Origin: Candidatus Aenigmatarchaeota archaeon
Lineage (GTDB): Archaea; Aenigmatarchaeota; Aenigmatarchaeia; QMZP01; JAFGSV01
Length of the DNA: 5,259 bases
Reading direction: 5' to 3'
NCBI GenBank assembly: GCA_030624445.1
Contig: JAUXKD010000050.1
Span: 1-5,259 of the forward strand
The notes beneath the pieces were generated by a model. It worked only from the letters and a program-made list of their open reading frames with translations. It made no database searches and was not told where the DNA came from. A program made the position numbers and the translations under genes. Positions 1 to 5,121 of this stretch are shown here, piece by piece. Numbering within the stretch: the stretch's first letter is position 1; every line of letters begins with the position of its first letter.

Positions 1-780
1 CCAGGACTGGAACATCGCGGCACCCTTGGCCAGCCCAACGGAAACTATCAGCCAGTCCATCACGACGCCCGCGAAGAGCAGCGGGAAGGCTATGTCACCG
101 CCTCCCAGTATCGCCACCCTTCTGCCGCCTTTCCCTCCGATTTCTTTGGGCATTTCACCCTTCATGCCGGAAATCTTTCCGGTCTTCGTGTAGGGTATCA
201 CAAGGCCCGCGAACGCCCTGCTCTGGGCCTGGAACTTCGCCAGGGTGACCATGTGCTTAGACTTCCAGACGGCGAACATGTCGTACGCGGATATTGCGAT
301 AAGGAGAATCACCACCCACTGCACGTTCAGCAGCGGGACGAAGAGGATGGCTATCCCGGGGTATATCAGGAGCTCGCTGATGTTGTGGATGAGTATGTTG
401 GACCTGTAAATCTCAAACACCGCCATCAGGAAGGCCACCGCCAGCGCCACGAACGCCGAGATGAAGACGCCCAGGGTTATCGAGGACGCCAGCCATATCG
501 CCATGAAATACATCATTTTCCACAGCCTGAACTGGCCGAATCTCACGAAAACCAGAATGAGGGCCGTGCCGACGAGAATCCCGAACATGATGTAGGCGAG
601 GGACACCCACCCCTCAATCTGAGGCCTCTCTCCGACAACCGTGTCCTGGTGCACAACGGTCACGTTTCCCTCCGGGGATACGGCAACCACCATGTTCTCG
701 CTGATCGCGTAAAGGCCGAAGAACTGGATTACGAGAAAGGCCAGGACAAGGATGGCCGTTACCTGGAGGTTGTGTTTCAT
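1..780 (-). CDS. Presenilin-like A22-family intramembrane aspartyl protease, C-terminus cut by window edge
   Basis: The reverse strand reads open for 260 codons from the ATG at 780 to the window edge; the C-terminus is missing. The protein is strongly hydrophobic, with about seven membrane segments visible (roughly residues 6-25, 60-80, 88-106, 107-124, 133-151, 153-172 and 222-246). Two motifs identify it: YD at Y166-D167 (context ISAYDMFAVW) in segment 6, and GxGD at G226-D229 (context ILGGGDIAFP) in segment 7. These are the two catalytic aspartates of presenilin, signal peptide peptidase and archaeal PSH enzymes. The segment after YD (KSKHMVTLAK) also resembles the archaeal family. The third signature, PAL, is expected in the last membrane segment, beyond the window. 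The family cleaves transmembrane helices inside the bilayer. The natural substrate here is unknown. It is divergent from valS. A likely TATA box 21-30 bases upstream of the ATG supports this start and a leaderless transcript. Confidence 0.93.
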   Translation of the reverse strand, partial: MKHNLQVTAILVLAFLVIQFFGLYAISENMVVAVSPEGNVTVVHQDTVVGERPQIEGWVSLAYIMFGILVGTALILVFVRFGQFRLWKMMYFMAIWLASSITLGVFISAFVALAVAFLMAVFEIYRSNILIHNISELLIYPGIAILFVPLLNVQWVVILLIAISAYDMFAVWKSKHMVTLAKFQAQSRAFAGLVIPYTKTGKISGMKGEMPKEIGGKGGRRVAILGGGDIAFPLLFAGVVMDWLIVSVGLAKGAAMFQSW

Positions 781-800
781 TATAATAATAGCCCGGGCGT

Positions 801-810
801 GAATAAAAAA
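801..810 (-). promoter_or_regulatory. TATA box of the presenilin-like protease gene
   Basis: On the reverse strand TTTTTTATTC is centred about 26 bases before the ATG at 780. An archaeal TATA box usually lies about 26 bases before the transcription start, so transcription should begin at or near the ATG, giving a leaderless mRNA. No convincing Shine-Dalgarno sequence is seen in front of this ATG, which agrees. The assignment rests on position and base composition only. Confidence 0.45.
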
Positions 811-846
811 GGATTACGCGACGGACTCAAACCGATCCCGCCGCTA

Positions 847-860
847 TTAATTTTTTAATA
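847..860 (+). promoter_or_regulatory. Probable TATA-box region of valS
   Basis: The A/T-only stretch TTAATTTTTTAATA is the best TATA-like element in front of valS. A start about 26 bases downstream would fall near 878-884, inside the tandem repeat at 866-889, and leave a leader of about 35-40 bases. The purine-rich GGGGAAGG at 901-908 could serve as a weak ribosome-binding site, although it lies about 10 bases from the ATG and does not match the classical core well. Confidence 0.4.
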
Positions 861-865
861 CATCT

Positions 866-889
866 AATACAATTATGAATACAATTATG
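866..889 (+). repeat. Perfect tandem duplication of a 12-base unit in the valS leader
   Basis: AATACAATTATG at 866-877 is repeated exactly at 878-889 with no gap. The repeat lies 29 bases before the valS start codon and over the predicted transcription start. Each unit ends in ATG, and because 12 is a multiple of three both ATGs are in the same frame (the upstream frame at 875-922). It may be a two-copy binding site spaced about one helical turn apart, or a chance slippage duplication. Confidence 0.85.
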
Positions 890-922
890 CTTATCATCAC
901 GGGGAAGGTTCTGTTTTCATGA
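875..922 (+). other. Possible 15-codon upstream reading frame overlapping the valS start
   Basis: From the first ATG of the tandem repeat the frame reads MNTIMLIITGKVLFS and stops at TGA 920-922. The stop overlaps the valS start in the arrangement ATGA, typical of translationally coupled genes. If transcription starts near 875-884, this frame would be translated first from a nearly leaderless end, and ribosomes would finish exactly at the valS ATG. It contains a single valine codon (GTT), so a classical amino-acid-sensing leader peptide is not obvious. It could be chance. Confidence 0.2.
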
Positions 923-3345
923 AGACGAAACTCCAGGGCAAGAGATGGGAAAGGGAATTCGAGAGCGGCGTCCTCAAGAAATGGAAAAGGAAGTGGCCTT
1001 ACGGCTTCGACCGGAAGACGAAAAGGCCCGTTTATTCCATCGACACCCCTCCGCCGTACGTGAACACCCCTGTCCACATAGGGCAGGCGACCACTTACGT
1101 CCTGATGGACATGTTCGCAAGGTTCAGGAGGATGACGGGAAACAACGTTCTCTTCCCGCTCGGCCTGGACAGGAACGGCCTGCCCATAGAGATGGCCGCA
1201 GAGAACAAATTCAACGTCAAGCTTACGAGCCTGCCAAGGACCAAAGCCATAGGGATGTGCAAAAAAATCCTGGAGGAATCCAGCCTGGCGAGCGTCGACT
1301 CGTTTTTCAGGCTCGGGATAAGCTTCAACTCGTGGAAGAAGGGGACCGGGATCGGGGACCTCTACGAGACGGACAGCCCGGACTACAGGACGCTCACCCA
1401 GGAGACGTTCATAGACCTGTGGAACAAGGGCATAATCTACGAGGACGAAAGGGCCAACAACTTCTGCCCCGGCTGCCAGACGACGCTGGCCGACGCCGAG
1501 ATCGATTACGAGAACAGGAAGGGGTCCTACTACCACATAAAGTTCAAGGTGAAGGAGACCGGAGAGGACATCGTGATAGCCACGACGAGGCCGGAGCTGG
1601 TGTGCACCATCGGCATGGTGATCTACAACCCCGGGGACAAGAGGTACAGGCACCTGGAAGGCAAGACGGCCATAGCGCCGGTTTTCGGGAAAGAGGTCAG
1701 GATAAAGGCACACCCGTCGGCCGAGATAGGGAAGGGGACCGGCATCATGATGGTCTGCTCTTTCGGCGACCTGGCGGACATCCGCTTCTTCAGGGACATG
1801 AAGCTGGAACCCGTCATATCGATAGAGAAGGACGGCACCATGAACAAGAACGCCGGATTCCTTCAGGGGCTCACGATAAAGGACGCCAGGGAGAAGTACG
1901 TCAAGGAGCTGGAGAAGACGGGCCTGCTGGTGAAAACTGTTCCAACCGACAAGCACAGGGTTCCGGTGTGCGAGAGGAGCAAGGACGCGATAGAGTTCAT
2001 TTCGATGAAAGAGTTGTATGTGAAGCAGGTCGAGTTCAAGAGCGACATGAAGAAGCTTGCCAGGAAGATGAATTTCTTCGCTCCAAGATCAAGGCAGATA
2101 CTGATCGACTGGATCGACTCGGTTTCAATAGACTGGCCGATCTCCAGGAGGAGGTTCTACGCGACCGAGATCCCGCTGTGGTACTGCAGGAAATGCGGCC
2201 AGGCGGTGGTCCCGCCGAAAGGCAGGTACTACAAGCCGTGGCTCGAAGGGCCGCCGGCGGGCAGCACGGGGCTGAAGAACGGGAAGTGCGGGAAGTGCGG
2301 CTCGTCAGGGTTCCGGTGGGTGGAAAGGGTGTTCGACACCTGGTTCGACTCTTCCATATCGCCGCTCTACATACTCAAATACACACGGAAGCCAGAGGGC
2401 TTCTTCGAGAAGCACCAGCCGTGCTCTGTCCGGCCTCAGGGAAAGGAGATTGTGAGGACGTGGCTCTATTACACCGTGCTCAAGGACTGGCTCCTCACCG
2501 GCAGGCGCATTTTCAAGGACGTCTGGATAAACTACCACGTGGTCGACGAGAAGGGAAAGAAGATGTCGAAATCCAAGGGGAACATGATCGACCCCAAGGA
2601 GGTGCTGGACAGGTTCGGGGCGGAACCATTCAGGCTGTGGACAGTCATGGAGGGGAACCTTGAGAAGACCGATTTCAGGTGCTCGTTCGAGAGGATGGAG
2701 GGTACCGGAAAAACCCTCACGAAGCTCTGGAACGTCGCGAGATTCATCTCGATGTTCCCGGCCCCGAAAACAAGGCCGAAGAAGCTGTGCGCCCTCGACG
2801 AATGGATACTGCAAGAAGTGAACGGCATCGTGAAGCACGCGAGGGAGAGGTACGAGAATTACGATTTCCACAATCCGGCGACAAGGATAAGGAACTTCCT
2901 GTGGGAGACGTTCGCCTCCCATTACGTGGAGCTCGTCAAGCAGAGGGCCTACAACGAAAACGGCGAATTCTCCAGGGAAGAGCAGGCGGCCGCGAGGTAC
3001 ACGCTGAACACGGTGCTGGACGCGATTCTCCTGTTGCTCTCGCCGATAGTCCCGCTGATAACGTACAGGATATACACGGACCTCAGGGGGAAGGACAACC
3101 ACGGCCTCGAGTTCCCCGGAACCGACGAGAGAGTGGCGAAAAAAAGGCTGCCCTTCAACGCCAAGGACGTGATGGAATTCAACAGCGCCGTTTGGAAGGC
3201 CAAGAGGGAGAAGGGCATCTCCCTGAGGACGGAAGTGAAATCTGCAACCGCAAGCGAAAAGCTGAAGCCCCTGGAGAAGGACCTGGCATCCGCGCACAAC
3301 ATAAGGAACCTGAAATACGGAAAACCGCTGAAGGTGGACGTTTAG
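919..3345 (+). CDS. valS: Valyl-tRNA synthetase, archaeal type
   Basis: This class Ia aminoacyl-tRNA synthetase (808 aa) charges tRNA-Val with valine using ATP in the cytoplasm. Order of domains: N-terminal helix; Rossmann catalytic half with the HIGH-type motif HIGQ (53-56) inside PPPYVNTPVHIGQ, and GLDRNGLPIE (82-91); a zinc-knuckle-like CPGC (183-186) preceding the CP1 editing domain, which has ATTRPE (221-226) and GTGIMMVCSFGDLAD (273-287) for hydrolysing mischarged Thr-tRNA; the return to the catalytic core at WPISRRRFYATEIPLWYC; a second metal site C423/C426 and C457/C460; DTWFDSS (473-479), typical of ValRS; and KMSKS (548-552). An anticodon-binding helical domain follows, starting with LTKLWNVARF. 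The bacterial C-terminal coiled-coil arm is absent, as usual in archaea. KLWN and DTWFDSS argue against IleRS or LeuRS. No in-frame start exists upstream before the stop at 865. The last residue of HIGH is Gln, not His. Confidence 0.96.
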   Translation: MKTKLQGKRWEREFESGVLKKWKRKWPYGFDRKTKRPVYSIDTPPPYVNTPVHIGQATTYVLMDMFARFRRMTGNNVLFPLGLDRNGLPIEMAAENKFNVKLTSLPRTKAIGMCKKILEESSLASVDSFFRLGISFNSWKKGTGIGDLYETDSPDYRTLTQETFIDLWNKGIIYEDERANNFCPGCQTTLADAEIDYENRKGSYYHIKFKVKETGEDIVIATTRPELVCTIGMVIYNPGDKRYRHLEGKTAIAPVFGKEVRIKAHPSAEIGKGTGIMMVCSFGDLADIRFFRDMKLEPVISIEKDGTMNKNAGFLQGLTIKDAREKYVKELEKTGLLVKTVPTDKHRVPVCERSKDAIEFISMKELYVKQVEFKSDMKKLARKMNFFAPRSRQILIDWIDSVSIDWPISRRRFYATEIPLWYCRKCGQAVVPPKGRYYKPWLEGPPAGSTGLKNGKCGKCGSSGFRWVERVFDTWFDSSISPLYILKYTRKPEGFFEKHQPCSVRPQGKEIVRTWLYYTVLKDWLLTGRRIFKDVWINYHVVDEKGKKMSKSKGNMIDPKEVLDRFGAEPFRLWTVMEGNLEKTDFRCSFERMEGTGKTLTKLWNVARFISMFPAPKTRPKKLCALDEWILQEVNGIVKHARERYENYDFHNPATRIRNFLWETFASHYVELVKQRAYNENGEFSREEQAAARYTLNTVLDAILLLLSPIVPLITYRIYTDLRGKDNHGLEFPGTDERVAKKRLPFNAKDVMEFNSAVWKAKREKGISLRTEVKSATASEKLKPLEKDLASAHNIRNLKYGKPLKVDV

Positions 3346-3383
3346 ATAAGGATTGTTTGGTTGCATGGAAATTTCAAGAAATG

Positions 3384-3413
3384 TTCTTTCTTTAAACAAT
3401 GGCCTGACTTTTT
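3384..3413 (+). terminator. Probable T-rich transcription terminator of valS
   Basis: Two pyrimidine/T-rich tracts, TTCTTTCTTT (3384-3393) and a run of five T (3409-3413), follow the valS stop codon by 38-68 bases. Archaeal RNA polymerase terminates at such T-rich stretches without needing a hairpin, and no strong hairpin is seen here. Confidence 0.45.
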
Positions 3414-3432
3414 AAACGAAGCAGCCGGCACC

Positions 3433-3444
3433 AAATATTTTTAA
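3433..3444 (+). promoter_or_regulatory. TATA box of the 200-aa exported protein gene
   Basis: AAATATTTTTAA, preceded by a CACC flank, is a good archaeal TATA-like element. A start about 26 bases downstream would be near 3465, which places the palindrome at 3470-3490 directly at the beginning of the transcript. An alternative weaker element is TTATTTAG at 3458-3465, which would shift the start to about 3487, inside the palindrome. Confidence 0.5.
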
Positions 3445-3469
3445 GTAACCGAACACATTATTTAGTAAA

Positions 3470-3490
3470 GTCTTACAAATTTTGTAAGAC
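3470..3490. promoter_or_regulatory. Perfect 21-bp palindrome, likely operator
   Basis: The left arm GTCTTACAAA (3470-3479) and right arm TTTGTAAGAC (3481-3490) are exact reverse complements around the single base T3480. The site lies between the probable TATA box (3433-3444) and the ATG at 3506, at or just after the predicted transcription start. Bound protein there would block initiation, so a repressor operator for a dimeric regulator is the simplest reading. A 10-bp stem with a one-base loop cannot fold fully as RNA and no T-run follows, so a terminator is less likely. The core ACAAA-N-TTTGT recurs at 4634-4644. Confidence 0.6.
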
Positions 3491-3505
3491 ATACAGATGA
3501 TGTAA

Positions 3506-4108
3506 ATGAAAAAGATATATCCGCCTTTAGTTATTCTGGCCATCGGGATATTTCTAAGCGTTTTTGTAGTCACGCTTCCTGGTTCAAATTCTATTGTCGG
3601 GAATGAGGAGGCATTGCGAGAGATCGAAAAGTTTTCATCCGCCCCTTACAACGAAATACTTTATGACAACCTGGATACTGAAGATTTCGATAATATAGTC
3701 GAATTGACAAAAGATGACGCCATTGCCAGAAGTTTAGTAAAAGAGGCCGCCTGGCTGGCACAGCATAACGAGCCGCAGCATGTGGGTCATGCGCTTTACT
3801 ATCTTTCTGAGTACATCAAAACAGGGGTAGATGAAATCTGTATCCCGCACGAGCTTACGCATATCAAAATCTATCTCGAACATGAAAGTTTTGATTTTGC
3901 AGAAGCGCAAACAAGGGTCGCGGAAAAATATAAGAGTGAATGGCTTGTCAGGTCAGGAAAATCTTATGAGAAATACCCGCAATTTTACCCGAATTATAAT
4001 GAGATGCTGTCTTCGATAGATGATGTTCTGGTAAGACTCGGCAATAAACAATATGACAATGAAACAATGAAACTATTGGAATTCATTGCAGAGAACTCGG
4101 TCTGTTGA
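3506..4108 (+). CDS. Unrecognised 200-aa exported or membrane-anchored protein with an HELTH sequence
   Basis: I do not recognise the family. The N-terminus is a short positive patch (MKK) followed by a hydrophobic segment at about residues 6-24, which is an uncleaved anchor or a signal peptide; there is no lipobox. The rest (25-200) should lie outside the cell and looks mostly helical. Two cysteines, C112 and the C-terminal C200, could form a disulfide. HELTH at 115-119 matches the HExxH zinc-metallopeptidase pattern, with later glutamates (E133, E140, E145) as possible third ligands. However, the preceding proline and the charged Lys121 fit the extended zincin consensus poorly. The stretch from about 95 to 142 also reads like a TPR-like helix pair, in which HELTH would be coincidental. 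The gene has its own TATA box and a palindrome before the ATG, and is convergent with the next gene. It is more AT-rich than valS. Only a weak ribosome-binding site (GATGATG) is visible. Confidence 0.8.
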   Translation: MKKIYPPLVILAIGIFLSVFVVTLPGSNSIVGNEEALREIEKFSSAPYNEILYDNLDTEDFDNIVELTKDDAIARSLVKEAAWLAQHNEPQHVGHALYYLSEYIKTGVDEICIPHELTHIKIYLEHESFDFAEAQTRVAEKYKSEWLVRSGKSYEKYPQFYPNYNEMLSSIDDVLVRLGNKQYDNETMKLLEFIAENSVC

Positions 4109-4128
4109 ATGAGAATGGAACCGACCGA

Positions 4129-4158
4129 TTTTCGTTCTTATAAATTATCATTTCTTCT
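4129..4158 (+). terminator. Possible terminator between the convergent genes
   Basis: The 53-base gap between the two convergent stop codons holds TTTT (4129-4132) and TTTCTTCT (4151-4158) on the forward strand, plausible T-rich stop signals for the 200-aa gene. No comparable T-run is seen on the reverse strand for the convergent gene. The tracts are short, so confidence is low. Confidence 0.3.
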
Positions 4159-4161
4159 GTC

Positions 4162-4599
4162 CTAGCCTGAACCGCTGTTGCTTGAGAATGCCAAAAAAGA
4201 AATAATTATCCATGCAGCGGTCAGCAGGATCAGTTTTTTCTTGTTCTCCGATACGCTCTTTTCAGCGATCCATTTCGGGGCATATGTGACAAATCCGTAT
4301 ATGAAAACCGTGGCGGGTATCGTGATGAACACCATCGGATAGGTGAAGTAAAGTTTATTTTTGAACAACAGAATTTCGAAACCAAAACCGGCAATAAGCA
4401 TGGCAATAAACAGCCTCTTGGATTTCAACCCCAGCTTGTAGATTAATAACGCGAACAACAGGGAGTAGCCAACGTAGAAAATCAACACGTCCGGCAGGTA
4501 GCTTATCCAACGCAGGTAGTTCGGGTTGAAAGCGGTGGTGTAGTCAACGAGGGTCACGAGGAGTGCGCCTATCAAAAAATATTTTATGAAATTGTTCAT
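4162..4599 (-). CDS. Unrecognised five-helix membrane protein
   Basis: This 145-aa protein is very hydrophobic with five predicted membrane helices, at about residues 5-24, 35-56, 62-79, 84-107 and 121-139. Basic residues gather in the loops after helix 2 (K55, K59, K61, R62) and before helix 5 (K109, K114, K120-K122). By the positive-inside rule this gives a cytoplasmic N-terminus and an outside C-terminus ending in a Ser/Gly/Asn tail. Possible polar or charged membrane-facing residues are D19, D37 and E75. I see no catalytic motif and do not assign a family; a transporter-like or assembly role cannot be told apart. The start is fixed by an in-frame TGA two codons upstream. It has its own TATA box about 28 bases before the ATG, and a palindrome beside that box shares its core with the one in front of the convergent 200-aa gene. 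Confidence 0.85.
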   Translation of the reverse strand: MNNFIKYFLIGALLVTLVDYTTAFNPNYLRWISYLPDVLIFYVGYSLLFALLIYKLGLKSKRLFIAMLIAGFGFEILLFKNKLYFTYPMVFITIPATVFIYGFVTYAPKWIAEKSVSENKKKLILLTAAWIIISFLAFSSNSGSG

Positions 4600-4619
4600 A
4601 TGTCATATGATATTGAACA
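4593..4619. promoter_or_regulatory. Imperfect dyad over the start of the 145-aa membrane protein gene
   Basis: Outer arms TGTTCA (4593-4598) and TGAACA (4614-4619) are exact reverse complements separated by 15 bases, and the palindrome TCATATGA (4603-4610) sits at the centre to within half a base. The element covers the start codon and the predicted transcription start. It could be a second operator, unrelated in sequence to the ACAAA-N-TTTGT sites, or a chance feature of AT-rich DNA. Confidence 0.25.
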
Positions 4620-4621
4620 GT

Positions 4622-4634
4622 GATTTAAAATAAA
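4622..4634 (-). promoter_or_regulatory. TATA box of the 145-aa membrane protein gene
   Basis: On the reverse strand TTTATTTTAAATC is centred about 28 bases before the ATG at 4599. This predicts transcription starting at or within a few bases of the start codon. No Shine-Dalgarno sequence precedes the ATG, consistent with a leaderless message. Confidence 0.5.
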
Positions 4635-4646
4635 CAAAGTTTGTTT
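4632..4646. promoter_or_regulatory. Perfect 15-bp palindrome next to the TATA box, possible operator
   Basis: AAACAAA (4632-4638) and TTTGTTT (4640-4646) are exact reverse complements around G4639. The site overlaps the upstream edge of the TATA box at 4622-4634, where TFB (the BRE side) would bind. Its central 11 bases have the form ACAAA-N-TTTGT, identical to the core of the 21-bp palindrome at 3470-3490 except for the middle base. Both have a one-base centre. This suggests a shared dimeric regulator. Confidence 0.45.
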
Positions 4647-4694
4647 GCCGTAATTAAAACATAAGCGAGAACCAGCCTGAAGGCGATCGGAATT

Positions 4695-4985
4695 TCAAAT
4701 ATTATTCTCGTAACACTGCTGGGAAGGATCAACTATGTCGATTCCTACGCAATTCCCGAATTCATCCAGCGGGACGCCAAGCTCTTCGCATACACGCCGC
4801 CTCAGTTCTTCGGCATCCTCCAAACATTTTTGGAGAAGGGAGTCATTTCTTACAGGCCCATTTTCCGTTGGTCCGTTAATCGAATCGTTACCATCGGAAT
4901 CTTTTATGGGCTGGCTTTGGACACAACCACTAAGTAAGGCTACAATCACAACCAGCACGATGAATGTGACATTTTTCCCCATCAT
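4695..4985 (-). CDS. Small putative lipoprotein with four spaced cysteines
   Basis: This 96-aa protein starts with a lipoprotein signal peptide: a short basic N-region (MMGK), a hydrophobic core at about 6-18, and the lipobox LLSG-C with the lipidated cysteine at C21. A hydrophilic linker rich in Asp, Asn, Gly and Ser (22-50) follows, with two possible N-glycosylation sequons (N33-D-S and N47-D-S). A compact C-terminal part then carries C54, C66, C79 and C91, spaced 12, 13 and 12 residues apart, suggesting two disulfides. The family is not recognised; an extracellular binding or inhibitor-like role would be a guess. Either of two adjacent ATGs could be the start. The TATA-like element at 5006-5013 fits a leaderless message from the first. 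The opposite strand also reads open here, but the signal peptide, lipobox and promoter favour this strand. Confidence 0.75.
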   Translation of the reverse strand: MMGKNVTFIVLVVIVALLSGCVQSQPIKDSDGNDSINGPTENGPVRNDSLLQKCLEDAEELRRRVCEELGVPLDEFGNCVGIDIVDPSQQCYENNI

Positions 4986-5005
4986 ATTAAGATTAAATCA
5001 GGTTC

Positions 5006-5013
5006 TTATTTAA
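5006..5013 (-). promoter_or_regulatory. TATA box of the lipoprotein gene
   Basis: On the reverse strand TTAAATAA lies 21-28 bases upstream of the ATG at 4985, the distance expected for a leaderless archaeal transcript. It is flanked by GGTT and AACC, giving a short four-base inverted repeat (5001-5015) around the box. No Shine-Dalgarno sequence is seen before the ATG. Confidence 0.5.
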
Positions 5014-5121
5014 CCATCCCAAAAAATTCTAAACGTGATACCCATTCTCGATACAATAATAGGTAATGTTTAAGATAATTTATTGTCATATTTTAGAACT
5101 GTGTGCACATTAGTAACAATT

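Noticed and set aside
253..858. Long forward-strand open frame of 201 codons opposite the presenilin-like gene
   Set aside because: It is antisense to a protein with clear membrane segments and both catalytic motifs; its own translation is low-complexity, rich in His, Arg, Asp and Glu, with no recognisable domain.
847..1956. Reverse-strand open frame of 369 codons within valS
   Set aside because: It is antisense to conserved synthetase motifs. Long antisense frames are expected in GC-rich genes, and the translation is Arg/Val/Pro/Leu-rich without domains.
945..2663. Forward open frame of 572 codons in another frame of valS
   Set aside because: The translation is an Arg/Gly/Glu/His-rich product of reading GC-rich valS codons out of frame; every class I synthetase motif is in the 919-3345 frame.
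2679..3395. Forward open frame of 238 codons overlapping the end of valS
   Set aside because: Out-of-frame reading of valS with no motifs; its end past the valS stop is accidental.
2305..3399. Reverse-strand open frame of 364 codons within valS
   Set aside because: Same situation: it mirrors the second half of valS and shows no motif or promoter of its own.
4675..4684. Small hairpin GCCTGAAGGC between the lipoprotein and membrane-protein genes
   Set aside because: It has a stem of only three or four pairs and no following T-run; too weak to call.
4735..5013. Forward open frame of 92 codons opposite the lipoprotein gene
   Set aside because: The product is Ser/Pro-rich without features, while the reverse strand has a signal peptide, lipobox and a well-placed TATA box.
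5053..5086. Inverted repeat ACAATAA / TTATTGT with a 20-base loop
   Set aside because: Seven A/T-rich base pairs across a long loop are expected by chance here; there is no T-run to make it a terminator and it does not match the ACAAA-N-TTTGT sites.
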